Shown here: positions 1 through 13,366 of the stretch, piece by piece
Layout: each line of letters opens with the position of its first letter
Numbering within the stretch: position 1 is the stretch's first letter
NCBI RefSeq assembly: GCF_022458985.1
Contig: NC_061770.1
Span: forward strand, 2,605,001-2,669,000
DNA length: 64,000 bases
Direction of reading: 5' to 3'
DNA from: Mugil cephalus
Lineage: Eukaryota > Chordata > Actinopteri > Mugiliformes > Mugilidae
The notes under the pieces: generated by a model
Seen by the model: the letters and a program-made list of their open reading frames with translations, nothing else
What the model was told of the DNA's origin: nothing
The model's database searches: none
Program-made: the position numbers and the translations under genes

Positions 1-3000
1 ATATGCCAGAAACATGGATACAGTATACAGGAAGTGATGTGCCCCACTGGTTTCTTTGGGTTGGGTATCTGTGTGTGAGTTCAAGCAAATCTCAAAACAA
101 AACAAAATCATAACCGTGCAGATGGATTTGGTTTCATCTGCTGAGGTCTGATATTCATCGCTGACTGATTTCTGCCCCCTCCATAACACAGTGGAGTTAA
201 ATGAATTCTTGGTTACCAAGGCTTTGAAGAATGAAACTGAGTGGTACGCAATCAGGGTTTGATTTTTCTTTCTTCTTCTTTCTTTGTACTGTATAAATCG
301 TTTGCATGTTAAGGAAACAGTTCTCTTGATGAGATCTGAGATCCAAATCAATAAACAAAAACTCTTAGAGTCTAACTTTATATCAAACACTTTAGTTCAC
401 TTTATATTTCTACAAGGAAAAGTGCCCTTTAAAATTCCTCCAGTTTTGAATAGTGAGAGATTCTCCAGAGCCATCATCTGCTAACTATTAGTGGTACTGC
501 ACCTTAAGGCAACTCTGCACTGACTTCAGATTTTGGCCACAGGGAGGGCGGCTTGATTGGCCCAGATGTATTTCTGGTGTCAGGTATGATCAGGCCTCCT
601 TTGTCCAGAGGAAACCATGTGCATATTTAAAGATGAGATCTTTAACCTCTCTTGTCCCTTCAGTTTCTCTGGAGTAACACATCAGAGGGTGGCTGGGTTG
701 GAACTTAAATGTAAGTGTGCAGTTTACTGACGTCACTTCGCAGGATTTCCATGTGTTGACATTCAAGCCTCCTGGTGCCAGCTTTTATGGCCCCTGAGAT
801 TCCGAGCGACTGATAAAATGTCAGCTCTCTGAAATGAATGCAACCATTAACTTTTACACTGAGGTTCCCATCATACATGGCCTGTCCTGCCTGGTCAACG
901 GGTATTTATCGGCCTGAAAATATGGAATGAAATGACTCTCAGAACAAATGGGAATCTGGTCAAAATATAATAAGAGGGAAATAAATTTAGTTTGTGGAAG
1001 AAGACTAACTTTAACCAACTCCCTCAAAGAATGCATAATGGCTAAATATTACTATTGTCAGGGGCATAGTGTTCCAGTTTACATAACTTAAAAGGCTGCA
1101 GAGTCTTTCACCAAGACATAAATCTATGTGAAACTAGACTTTGGTAATTGTCTAAATCTCTGGTGGGACCACAGCTTTCCATAAATCATAACATGGTTGA
1201 GGTTTGAGGGCAGCAGTGATATTCTTGTAAACAGCTTACAGCTTGTTAGTGCCCTGGATGCTGAGCAGGGGAGATTCACAAACCAGCTATGCAGCAAGAG
1301 AACAATTAGTTGTCCAACAAACACAAACAGACACACAATGGAAAAACAGTCCTGACTGTTAAATGACTTCCTTTGTGCTTTATCTCTCCCTTAATTACAC
1401 TTTTGCATTTTCCAGCCTTAAAAATGTCCAAACCCCACCATTTTCACTGTGCTGAGCACTGACCAGGCAGACAATCAACACATCTAGCCTGGCATAATGG
1501 CTCTTTGTGTGTCCCCACCCTTCCACTGGAAAACTATTTCTGAATGAGTAAGATTCAAGCGCACTGTTTTCAAACAGACACCCACCTCAAGTGACCTAAG
1601 TCCAGTTTTGCCAGCCGATGCACAGTCTGAAGTCTCTCACACTTATTCACACTGGCTGACAGATTGGGTTGTGGAGGTGGAGAGTGGTTAAATTCAGAAT
1701 AGATGGAGGGTGAAAAAAAAAAGACAACAACACACACACAGGCCTGTGTTTTATTTTCCCTGAAAAGTGAAAGAACCGCAAATCAACTTCACATCTCCCC
1801 GAAGCCAGATCACGGCTCAGACTCTGCCGCTTTCAGGAGGAAGGAGCGGAACGAGACGCAGGCACGGCCCCAATGTAATATATGGACCAACTGCTGCTAA
1901 TTTCAGTACAGCGGTAGCACATGTGGGTTTTACATTGATGCCTGCCCTACTTCTGTACTTGTTTCATTTTAAATTGCATTGGTGTGAACATTAAATTTGA
2001 ATTGATGCATTTCGGTAACAGCACAGTTTGTTGCTGGTTTCACTTGCTCACACATTTGGTTGATGATCGCCACAGTGTAATACTAACATTTACACACTAA
2101 ATTCAATGTAGGGTAACTTGAGTACATTTTTGTGGTCACTTGACATGCACGGGAGCAATGTTGTTAGAACTCATGCTTGTCAGTGATTTCTTATCCCAGC
2201 AGAATGTTATTATACTGATCCAGCTTTATTGTATCAGCATTATAATGTACATACAATATAGCAATGCTCAATCAGATGGAGTGAACAAGGAGATTACAAG
2301 CCTGTAATCGGTGCCGTATTTCATGTATTTTAAAGATTAAATTCTCTGTGTGAATATTTTACAAGGAGCAAAGTGTATTTAGCATTTTTGTTAGACCCAA
2401 ATAAATGGAGAATATATTGAATATATAACACTGCAAGTTAACAGAACCTTTGTTAGTCAAAAGTTTAAACTCAAAAACAGTATAAAACCTATATAAAGAT
2501 TTCTATTCTAAACATTGACCAGTTTACAGATCACATTTTGTCCTTGCTAACTTCCCATATTGTAGATGTTTAAACATGAGAGATGTGAATGTGCTATCCA
2601 CTCAGTCTAATCTACCGAAAGTGGTCATGGACTTGATTTAAGGCGAAGTTGTGGAATATTGTAGGACCTTCATCGGTTAATGTGCAGCTATGGTTGATCT
2701 TTAAACCCGTTCCAAAAAGTGACCAACTGGAGCCAACCCATTTTTTTGTTAGTTGTTTTTCACAGGGCCGCAAACAATTTCTTGGTTTGTCTTTCCTTAT
2801 GGTGTGCCTCTGATTAGAGGTGAGACAAAATTTGGTTTTAGAAACAGTAAATAGCTTTGTTGTCTACAAGAAGCCTAGCCTGGAAACCAGTTCAATTCCC
2901 CCACGTACAAATATTTTGTGGTGGAAATGTGGCCTGGAACCCCTCCACTGGGAACTGATTATGCTCCAGCAAAGTCCTGCTTAGCCAGTCAAATTTTTTC

Positions 3001-4992
3001 ATGCAGTGATGGAGTAACAGTGATGTAGAAATACATGTCATCTGAGCACTGCTGGGTTGAGTTTGTTTACAACAAAATGGCACATACTTTTGTTGCTCTG
3101 ATTGGTTTTAGAATTATCCAGTTGTGAGTTTGAGTTCTCTAACGAAAATACGTGCCAGTTGCGATAATGCACTTTACATGTTAGAGATTTAAAGAAATCA
3201 TCACAAGGTTCCTCAAAGTGCAAGATGGTGTTTATCTGTGGGGGAATTAGATGTGCTAATACGCTGATACCACGCCTCTGGGTCAAGACTAGTATCAAAA
3301 TGAAAAACATTCTGGAGTTGAACTCATTTATTGGAGTTATAAAAAGGTCAGAATTATTTTAATTGAGTTTGCATTTGTATTAATAACAATACAAATTGTA
3401 TCAAGACGCTTTAAGAAACTCTGACACCAACAGAGTAAGCTGACTCTCTAATCTCTGTGGGAGTTTCTATCCTATCCATCCCGAATCTTCATCGCTCTCC
3501 GTCAACCAATCACACGACTTCTGTCATACTTTAAATATGGTGTCCTCTGCTGCTATGAGCTGTCATTTCATTTCAGTTCGACCCTCCTCCACCTCGTTCA
3601 GCTCGTCTTCTCATCCAGGGTTCAGATAGATTGAGCTCATCAAAGTCCACTCTTCATCCTAATCAGATATCAGCATGCTCTTCTTCTCACCACCGCCACC
3701 ACCACCAGTGTCTAGTGTTTCTAAGAACAACCTTAACTCTTTTTAAAATTGTCTCTTATTCTCACCTTTATCTGAAATATTTAGTCTGATTTAACTATAT
3801 TTATTAAATGTCTTATTCCATTTTGACTGTAATATACTCAACTCATATACGCTGCTTGAGATCAATCTATATACTCTGGTCCCGCTTTTGTGCTCAAGGG
3901 ACCAATGATTCTCCTATTCTCATGCATCCGTTTGCAGAACACGAATGAAAAACATTTAGAATTCACCTTTTCACATCATGTCATGTGTTTATATTTTATG
4001 AAAAAAATGGAGATACAATTGAGAAATAGAATATGAAAACTCACACATTGCATGGCAGATATCTGATTGCGTTTAGGGCACAGAGCCATGACGTCAGTGG
4101 AAGGTGTTGTATTTATGAGGCTTGAGTCACCAGGGTGAGGCTCTATAACTGTAGCACTGCCTGTCTCCACCTAATGTGTACTGTGACCCCATCAGTCACT
4201 CAGTCTATTTCTGACACTTGTCCATTGTAAAACTGAGCGATCACATCACTGGATATCATTCAGTGGTGTTTGCTTCACTATGACCTTTCATAATCAGCCT
4301 GGAGAAGCATTCTCACTTTACGTGGACAGGTGTTATAAATCAGCTATGTGCCATATTGTGTGCTTGACAACGTGTTTACAGGGACAGAAGATAGATTGTA
4401 ATTTAAAGCGCATGACGGAGTGTTTAAGAATTCGTAATTCAATGCAAATTCATAGCAAGAACCTTGTAAATGTGTTCTAGATCACTTCATAGAGCCTTTG
4501 TGTAGGTAACTACATGACCCTTGCCTCTTGTGCTTCCTGCTTGTATTGCTCTGTACTAAAACACTAAAACGGCATCTTATCTAACACATTCATTTTTTTC
4601 TTTTTTTAAAGCTCATGTTCATATTAAAATTTGCAGATTAGGGCATCCATACTCAGGCTCCAGCCAGTGTTTATCTTCCAAACATTCTCCTGATAATTTC
4701 TTTTACCATTTGCAAACAGTAATGTTAGCACAACAAACAAAAGCCGCATTCTACGATATTTCAGCTTATCATGCTAACATGGAAATCGGCCATGTCTAGT
4801 TTGTTTGAGTGCTTGTTTCGGTTTCCAGTTTCCACATTACTAACATAGCTGGACATCTTTTCCCAGTATACGGCAAAGGATTAAATCACCTCAGCAACTC
4901 CAGAAAATACACTGTTGCCCATAAAGTTGGAATAAAATATTTTTTACCTTTATAATTATTGGGTCAATGTGAGTTATACGGTTAGGTCCATA
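1..4992. other. Gene-poor flank, no supported gene
   Basis: I see no exon with credible splice sites or a recognisable protein. The open frames here are short (under 100 codons) and have no family resemblance. Sequence is unique-looking and AT-rich. The stretch around 540-800 is more balanced in composition and could be a conserved noncoding element, but this is inference only. It lies downstream of the SPEN 3' end, so it may hold distal regulatory sequence. Confidence 0.5.
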
Positions 4993-5998
4993 TACAGTGG
5001 TGGTATAAAGTTTTCCTGCACCCTTAAAATTTTACACAGTCTATTTATGGAAAAATCTTTTTTGTGTTTCAAAAGGTGTAGCTACATTAGACAGATGCAA
5101 ACAAATACAAATTATATTTATTTTGTTTATTGTTTACAAGAAAAAGTAACAAAACTAAATTCTTGACAGTTTCAATATGTCAGTTCTCAACATTGTTGGT
5201 ATCAAAAGCCAACAAATAACAGAGAACATGTTCAAAACTGAACAAAAATTAAATAAACCATCACATCATCAAATTAATATTTAGTTCTCCTGCCATTAGC
5301 AGCAGTAGAGCTCTAATCCTGGCTGGCATGTTGCCCACGAGCCTTTCACACTGTTGAGGGGTAATCTTGCCCCATTCTTCTTGAATTACTACTTTTAATT
5401 CTTCTAAATTCTTTGCTCTTTGAAACAGACCTTTTGATAATCCACCACAGATTTTCAATGGGGATTGAGCTGGCCACTCTAAGACCTGGATACTGAGCTC
5501 CTGCAGCCAAGTTCTACTACTTCCTGGATGTGTGGGAAGGAGCATTATCTTGTTGAAACATCCAGTTTCGACCTCGATGGAACAGTGCATGTGTAAAAGG
5601 GAAAATGTGGGTTTGGAGAATGGCACAATATTTGTTAGAGTTCAATGTACCATCACAGACAGAGAGATGACCAACACCAGCAGCACTCATGCATCCCCAA
5701 ACCATGATACTGCCTCCACCGGTTTTGACAGTAGGTACTGTACATGCTGCAGACAGTGCTTCGCGTGGTCTTCTGTGGTCCTTACAAAACTGGACTCACC
5801 TAACCACAGAATCTTCTTCCAATTCCTGTCCAGTTCTTGTGTGCTTGGGCCTTGTGAGGCCGGGCTAACCTCTATCTCTCATTGATCAGGGGCTTTTGAC
5901 AGCCTTGCAGGACCTTAAGCCATGATCTAAAAGTCCACCACGTACAGTGTGGGTGGAACACTGGACACCAGTTTGATTTGACCACTGCTGTTGGAGCT
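4993..5998 (-). mobile_element. Truncated Tc1/mariner transposon, copy 1
   Basis: Read on the minus strand, this segment encodes the C-terminal two thirds of a Tc1-type DDE transposase, including the FQQDNAPSHTS catalytic-region motif and the IPIENLWWIIKR-type motif. The 3' end near 4995 looks like a Tc1 inverted-repeat end after a TA dinucleotide. The 5' part, with the helix-turn-helix region, is missing: homology to the second copy at 38.1-39.4 kb stops near 5998. Two in-frame TAG codons at 5514-5519 interrupt the transposase, so it is dead. It is closely related to copy 2 but in the opposite orientation. Confidence 0.9.
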
Positions 5999-6054
5999 TC
6001 CACTGGCACTGGGAACCCAGTGTTTATTGGTGACGTGACTTTATTTATTTATTA

Positions 6055-6200
6055 TTTGCTCTTTCATCACTTTAGTTGACAAGTAGGAATGGAGACAGTA
6101 ATGGAGTGAGTTAGAGAGGGGACGACTTGCAGCAAAGGGTGCAGACTGAAATCAAACCTATGCCACTGAAGCCTCAGTTTATGCGGTCTGCATCTGTAAA
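6055..6200. repeat. Possible degenerate fish interspersed repeat
   Basis: The text around 6105-6165 (gagaggggacgacttgcagc, followed by a caaagggtgcag run) resembles a short repeat I have seen scattered through many teleost genomes. Boundaries and family are not certain, and I see no terminal repeats. Confidence 0.3.
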
Positions 6201-9200
6201 TATAGAACAGGCCAAATCTTTGCTGATTAGATATTCTAGGCAAGAATAAACGAAAAGAAAAATGCACCTAGGGTTTTTTCCATGTGCCAGATGTTTGCAG
6301 CGATGGCATCTCGATATAGCAAGCCTCATGTAAAGCGCCACGGTTGCAGGCAAACTGGCTGAGGTTGGTCCAAACCATGAAAACATTTATAGACATAAGG
6401 GCTTAGGCTCAAAAGTAAAGACGACAAGAGAAAAGCATGTGAATGAATATCATGGATATAATGTGGGTATTACAGAATCATGTAGTAATCATGTGTTTTA
6501 GTATATATTCATTTAGATTGGACACTAACAAACCAGAATGAACACGACAAAATCCTTTTTCCATTCCTTTTGATCTTAATACAGTCTCTGAACAAGTTTA
6601 AGAGGTTAAGAAGTTATTAACTATTCTGATATGTTCTTTATTATTATTATGATTACTTAACTGAATTTGTACAATGCACATTGATCAACATTAATGTGTT
6701 AGTCATTAGTGTAAATGAGCCGGACTTAGCACAAATGCAAAATTTCAGCCGTAGTCCCAAGGCAGCCTCACAACACAGACAGAGAAGACTTTAAAACAAC
6801 AATCATACAATAGACAATTACAGAACCAGACACAGATAGACAATGTCAAAACAAACCAAACAGGACAGACAGACAGACAGTATCGAAACAGACAATATTA
6901 TGACAAAACATTTGACCCACAATTATAAAAAAATATTAATGGACCAAAAACCCAGAGAGTATGCATCAGAGTAAGAAAACTATTTAGGCGATGTGAGTAC
7001 ATGTCTGATGTGTTTTTAACTAGTGTTTGAGATGTTTGTTTTTTGTTTTGTATTTTAAAAGTAAGTAGTTGTCGCACTGCCTCGGTACATTACAGTCACC
7101 TCTAGTTAGAGCTCTCGTTCTGGATGAATTCTTCGAGTGAATGAATTCCGTGATCATGTTTGAATTCATATAAATTACACTGATTATGAACTAGTGGTAT
7201 TAGTCTAACACAGAACTTGTGAACTATGGGTATTATTATTGTTGTATTGTGGGTTTAGTACATTAGTAGTACATGTAAGAAGCTAAAATGATGCAGAGAA
7301 AATGTTTAATTTCCAGCTCAACAGAAAAGTGTCCTTCTCATTTATATACTCACAAGCACTTTAAATTAGACTTAATAAACTAAATTTAAAAAAATATTAA
7401 AAACAATTGTTTGAATGTTAGGGCTCAATGTTGATCTTTATTTTGTCCTGATAATAGTTTGCATTTAATATCTTCTGACCATAACTCCTCATGATTCATC
7501 CAGTTCTATCCAGAGTGATTATGCAGACCACTGCGCTGACAAATGTCTGCTTTGTAGTTTTATGAACTGAGAAAAGGATGTTATGAAACTCTTTTTTTTA
7601 TTTAACGTGTGAAAGAAAAATTCACCAAAAACACAAAAATCCATCAACTACGTGGAAAGCCTGATTTATATTACCAAAAACCAACAACAGCAATTATGAT
7701 CCCAAACCCCGGCCTCACATGAGGAACTCGAACAGAAAGACATGAGCTCCCAACAAGTCACACGTTCTCCTAGATCTCCCAGGCAGCTGTGGGCAGAGGT
7801 GAGCCAAATGATTCAGCGTTTTCAGCTTCAACCAAGAGTCCGAAAAAGGAGCTGGCAAAGCTCTTCAGGCCTGTTTTCAAAAAAGGTGATAGACTGCCAC
7901 CTTTGGTTATAAAGGCTTTAGCCTTTGTATGTTAAGAAAAGCAGCCTGACAATCATTGTGGCAGACATTCACTTTAAAACTCTCTCTGACAAATGATCTG
8001 ATTTGTCTTTATGCTTGAATGCGTAAACAAAAAGGCGTGTATGTACTTGTCAAAACTGATTTTACCGAGCTCATCACGATCTCAATGCATCTCACATTTA
8101 ACTTCATTGTTGTGTGTAACCTTCCATATTGTTGCTTTTTGAACCTCCCAGAACAGAGTTGAAAGTTGACTTTAATTTTTTATTTTTTTTTTTAAAAATG
8201 ACAACTTTTGTTAAAGTTTCCCTCTGAGCAGGTTAAATGTGTGCTCTCGTGTAAGGACAAATTGTCTCAACACCAGCGTGGAATGTAAGGACCTCAGGGC
8301 CAAAATGAGACAAACAAGAAAACAAGCACTTATCAGAGTCTGAAAAAAGAACCTCCACATTTTCAACATTCTTTTCATTTTCTGGCCAAAACTGAGCTTT
8401 CAAAATGTCATCCTGTGGCGAAGAATTCAAGAAGAGAACAGCTCAGAAATATGAATGAGGTCTACTTTAAGGACAAGGGCACGCCACTCCTCCTGGACTT
8501 TGCCTCAGCGCTCAAAGGCAGAGTCTGTAATCTTAGAAGAACAAGAATCTGAAGAAGGAGGGAGCCGATGAAGTGAATGGAAGTCTTCCTTGTCTTGGCG
8601 TTTCATAGCAGCGCACCAGTCTGATCTGCTCCTTCTCACGCTGCAAACAGGGTGTCAATTAACATTCCAAGTGTTGGCCTGTCGGGGCACTATAAATCAC
8701 TTCTGCCTCACCTCTTCTGGTCACACTCCTTTATTTCTACTGTAGGCATAATGACAGGAGAGAGAAAATGAATAAAGCATGGGCATGACCCTCTTAACTC
8801 TTCCCACCAGTTTGTGCAGCTGCGTTCCTCTGTATCTTCCTTTTTATGGGAAGCACTAAACCACTGTATCACATAAAGATTAAAAACTAAACCATAACAC
8901 ACTACAGGAAATGTTTTTACATCAACAGTGTTAGGTTAAGAAGGTTATTATAAATAAAGTGCGTTGGTGTCTATTCACAGTCTCTGTGTATTTGATTGTA
9001 ACTACTTGCCCTTCTAGATTTAATGAAAGATACTGCAGCCCTGACCACCGAATGTTCCCAAAAAGAATTCCAATAGCAGCTAAATCCCCAAAGGCCTCCC
9101 TCCGGGGAATATGTCAGCTAGAATATTCTTGAATTGGACGGGTGCAGCCGGAAACCCTAATGCTCAAGCCACAGTCTTAAAATTCCCATAACCATAGAGT

Positions 9201-10316
9201 TGTTTGCCTCAGGGATGAGTCTATAACTGCAGCCTCTGACAGCCACGGTGCTCATTTGTCTTGCTTCATATCCATTTGAACGCTGCTCTAAAGATGGAGC
9301 CACAGAAACGGTTTTAGAATCCGTCAGTGACGTTCATGTTTATTCAGCAATGGAGGAGGGTTTCTGTTCAGCTGTGACTTGTCAACTGAATCATTCATTT
9401 AGAGGAACAACTTTTGTCTTTAAAACAGCGCTAGTGTTAATGAGATTTATTCAAGTGTCTGAACAAGGACTCAATGAAACTATCCTGTGCAGGAGTCTGG
9501 TTATACACCTCCCTGGTGGTTCGATGGGAGACCTTACATGTGTAAAGCATTACTTGCATTACTTTTTTGTGGACAACATTCAAACGCATAACTAGGAAAT
9601 CCCAAATGTAAACATTGTTTGGTTATATTTATGTATTATTAAATAGGTTCCATTAACATTTATCATGTCATCATATCATATAGACCTACAGACAAGCTAT
9701 GTTTAGTCTTTGCTAAGGCAGACATGTTCAGACGAGCAGCATTCTCCACAATTCCCTCTGCAGCAGACCAGAATTAAGTCTTGCACAAAACAAAACAGAA
9801 ATAACACGACTGAACTGAACTGACACAACTGAGCTTAAATGTTTTTTGTTTTTTGTAGATCTTTGCTTCCTACGGTGCACATATTTCTTTGACACATTCC
9901 AATTCAGAAAAGATTCGAGAAATACTAACCATATCCCGGGAAATGTCAAGATAAAGTCAAAACCATAATTTTCAACAACAACCCGTTTTCATGGTAAACT
10001 GAAATGTGCTATTGTGGGTTCAACCTCACCCTCGTCTAGTCAGATGGTGACATCTTCTGACGGCTGAAAAGACTGCAGCACCGACTGTGAGTGGTGACAC
10101 ATGAGGTGAAGTGTTTTTAAATATTTGCAACTGTTGGAAAATCTGGTAACAGAGAAATGAAACTCAGATAACAATCAGATTAGATCCCGCAGCTTGCAAT
10201 CAAAATCATTGTTTGACTGTGACTTCAGAGTAGCTTCAGAGTAGTAGTACAGATTACAAAAACACAAACAGAGTTACGGACCATTTAATGATCTTCAGAA
10301 GTAAGTTAAACAACCA
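6201..10316. other. Gene-poor region downstream of SPEN
   Basis: No supported gene. The longest open frame (9248-9595, plus strand, 115 codons) has no recognisable domain or splice context. A short GACA tetranucleotide run is at 6864-6880. The stretch near 8460-8720 has mixed, non-repetitive composition and could be a conserved noncoding element, but only alignment would show this. Confidence 0.5.
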
Positions 10317-12175
10317 TTTATTTTACAGTTTAAAATGTCCTCATGGAGGAACAGCAAAATACACTCAAAATGAAGATTGATCAAAAGACATTTTTTATAT
10401 TAATCACCGTTTTAAGATTGTTTTATTTTCCATGTGTGTATTTTCTTCTCATTTGTTTATCAAAAATTATAAGTGCCTTCAACTTAACCATGAGCGTATT
10501 CAGCTTGCAGCCATAGAAATATTTACACCACAAAACTGACAAGCATGGTTATACTTTCAGCATCGGTTTTAAACACCTCAACTCCCGTCTCTTTCAGACT
10601 GCTTTGTTTTGTTGCACAAAACAAAAATAAAGACCCTGAAGAAAGACAATAATAAAGGGGAAAAGTACACAAGAGCACAGATTAAGGACATTAGTATTTA
10701 CAGCTTGGCTCCAGGAGACAGTTAGGAGGGGGAGGGGGGTGGAGACAGATGATCAACACATCCATTAGCGGCATGACGTCAAGTTTAAGACACATTCTTT
10801 GCCTTTATGATCCTACGTTACCCTTTAAGAGCTGAACATGAAGCATGCTATAACACGTGTGGTGAAGTGGCTTACATTACCTCAGGATGCAGTCCTTGAC
10901 ACAGAAGAGAATGATTTTCAGACAGCAGGGGGCAGTACAGGACCACATAAGGGAGAATAAAGACAGCAAGGCTAACAAAAAAAATGCAACCCCTACAGCA
11001 CAATGGTTTCCTCAAAATGAACATACAATTTCAAATGTAAAAGCACTGTAGTAGCAGAACTGGGTTGACAAACAATACCAAAAAAAGGAATCAAGTCTGC
11101 CCTCTGAATGGCAAAATACAAAGTCACATATGAAAATAGGTTCTGATCAAATGTAGTTTCAGATACATTTCGCATGTTAAGCATTTGCAAAAGACATTTT
11201 GGCACAGAATCAATTTTTTAAAAAAGTTTTTTTTGTTGTTGTTTTTTTTTTTGCAAATATCACTTGTGGATCATGTACAGATCCTCACTACTGTTCCCTA
11301 TTCCCAAAGAAAGAAAGAAAAAGAAAGAATTGATGATCTGTCTTCTAAAATAAGTGACTTGGTCTCTCCACATTGCTTCAGTCTTTAAATATTTATAATA
11401 TGTACAGTTTCACAATTGTCCACAATAACCTTAAACTTAAAGGAGAAAAAAACAAAAATAAACAAATTAAATATTCTTTATATAGTCCCCTGTTGAGGCA
11501 TTGAGTGTAAACTGTACAACTCTAAACATCCCCTCCCATGTTCCTGGGGCAGGGAACACTTCGGGATGAAGAGTTGAGTCCGGAAATGAAGTAGAAATCT
11601 GCTGATGGAGCAAAAGCAGTATGACTGATCTCCAGGCAATGATGAGTTGTTGTTTTTTTTTTTGTTTGTTTTTTGTTTTTCTTGCACAAGCATGACTGAT
11701 CACGAGAGTAATTCCATAACATGTATCATTTTATACTCAAGTCTGTACAAAGTTCACAATTTTTTCCTTAACATAGTGCAATGACTTCTCACATCGTCTT
11801 TAAAAAAAATCACAATCACTTTTATGAAGGTAAAAAAATCTCATAGGAAGGTCTAAATCCATAGCTTTATGAATGCTATGGATTAAACAAGGCTATGCAC
11901 AACACCTCCAAAAATGGCCAACATGAAATGAGCAAAGTGATCAAAAATCCCCATTCGACCCTTTGTATCCTTTTCGTAAAGGTATAGTTTTTGGAATTCA
12001 GCATCACTGGATGATTTAAGGACTTGGTGAAGTGAAGGAGAAAAGGTGAGTTCATGCTAAATTAGATCTTTAAAAAAGTCAAATACATAAAAATATGAGG
12101 CAATTCCAGTTTACAAACCGGATGAGTCAAAAAGGGCTGGTGTTGGCTTGTTTGTGGTGGAAAGGATGGAGGTAA
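10317..12175 (-). other. spen: Probable SPEN 3' UTR
   Basis: This follows the SPEN stop codon at 12176-12178 on the minus strand and holds no other gene. It is A/T-rich with several homopolymer runs. Minus-strand AATAAA hexamers (TTTATT on the plus strand) occur at 10422-10427 and 10317-10322, either of which could end the transcript. I cannot choose between them, and a shorter UTR using a variant signal is possible. Confidence 0.45.
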
Positions 12176-13366
12176 TTAAACTGAGGCGATAACAATCATG
12201 AGGTGCGGAGAAATGCTGGAGATGCTGTTGAGAAGGTCCGGGGCCAGACGTGAAAGGTGGCTCTCAGAGAATTCACAGGGTGGGAAAATCTGCACCACAT
12301 AAGCTGGCTGTAGGTCCACAGAAGAAAAAAATGCAAAGAGAGAGGCAACGTCATAATAAGGTACTTCATTATGACATACAACTCATAAAATCTAAATGAG
12401 CACACACCTGATTAGAGCCGGGATTGGGCACATTGATGATGCCAGCTGCCTGTTTGGCTTGCAGGTAGGTGATGAAGCCACTTTTCAAAGCTTGGGTTTG
12501 ACCAAGGACATCTTCTTGATCTCGACCACAGGGTAGAGCCAGTAGCAGACAGTAGTCGTTTTCCACCTGTCATGAATAAATAGATTGTCACCACAAAATT
12601 TTAAGTAAAGCACAACTCCAGAATGAGGAAAACATATTTATGGTCAAATGTGTCCATTGTGACTCTTTTCAAATATGTTTACCACGTATTTTAAAACCTT
12701 AACTTCGGCGATTAAAATAAAATCAAAATACTCACAGTCATTCTGCGTGCCACACTGTCCAGCTGAGAAGCCTCAAGCCTCATCCTCTGGACAATACGAA
12801 GAAGAGAACCTCCCTCCGGGGGCGGCAGGGAGCGCTGGGCCAGTATGGTGTTGCCAGACACAAAGTGCAACTGGACAGCAGCCTGGTCGTTTTTCAGTGC
12901 TAACAGGCCTTGCCACACAATAGGATATTTCTGTAAAAAGAAAACAAAGAGTTTGCTAAGCATATTCACCTGTTTAGTATAGTCTTGAAAATATATTCTA
13001 TGCATTGTGACATTGCTGGTCCAAAAATCTTACTGTCAGAAGCTGCACCATGTCAATGGAACGATGTCCTGAATGTTCAAGCTTAGCATCAGCCCGTTGC
13101 TGTAGTGAACTCGATGGGGCTGACGGAGGCGTAGGCAGATAGGCTGGAGGACCTTTCTGTAGAGACAGATCTGGCTTGTGGCCCATGGGGGACATCATTG
13201 GAGATTGGTAAGAAGGGGAGACTGTATCTCCTTGTATTCTGGAAATATGTGAAATATCCGAAGAGGTAGCATGACGAAGATGAGAACTCTCAGGCTTGGA
13301 ATCACTTCCTCCCCCATGTGACTGAGACATTTTACCCCTGTTACCCAGCTCAGGATCTGGAGGGAT
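12176..13366 (-). CDS. spen: SPEN exons 12-15, SPOC co-repressor-binding domain
   Basis: Four exons (13366-13034, 12930-12736, 12566-12408, 12307-12176) joined in phase 0 encode the C-terminal end. Exon 12 gives a proline/serine-rich linker and the start of SPOC (IDMVQLL). Exon 13 gives KYPIVWQGLLALKND and the basic RMRLEASQLDSVARRMT patch, which in human SHARP forms the surface binding the phosphorylated LSD motif of SMRT/NCoR. Exon 14 gives NDYCLLLALPCGRDQEDV, and exon 15 gives AYVVQIFPPCEFSESHLSRL and the stop. This is the most conserved part of the protein and shows no lesion, so repressor recruitment should be intact. Confidence 0.96.

Noticed and set aside
2870-2930. Resemblance to a tRNA B box (ccagttcaattccccc)
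   Set aside because: No matching A box or cloverleaf could be drawn, and no poly(A)-tailed SINE structure was seen.
9248-9595. 115-codon plus-strand frame in the gene-poor flank
   Set aside because: No family resemblance, no splice sites, mixed composition.
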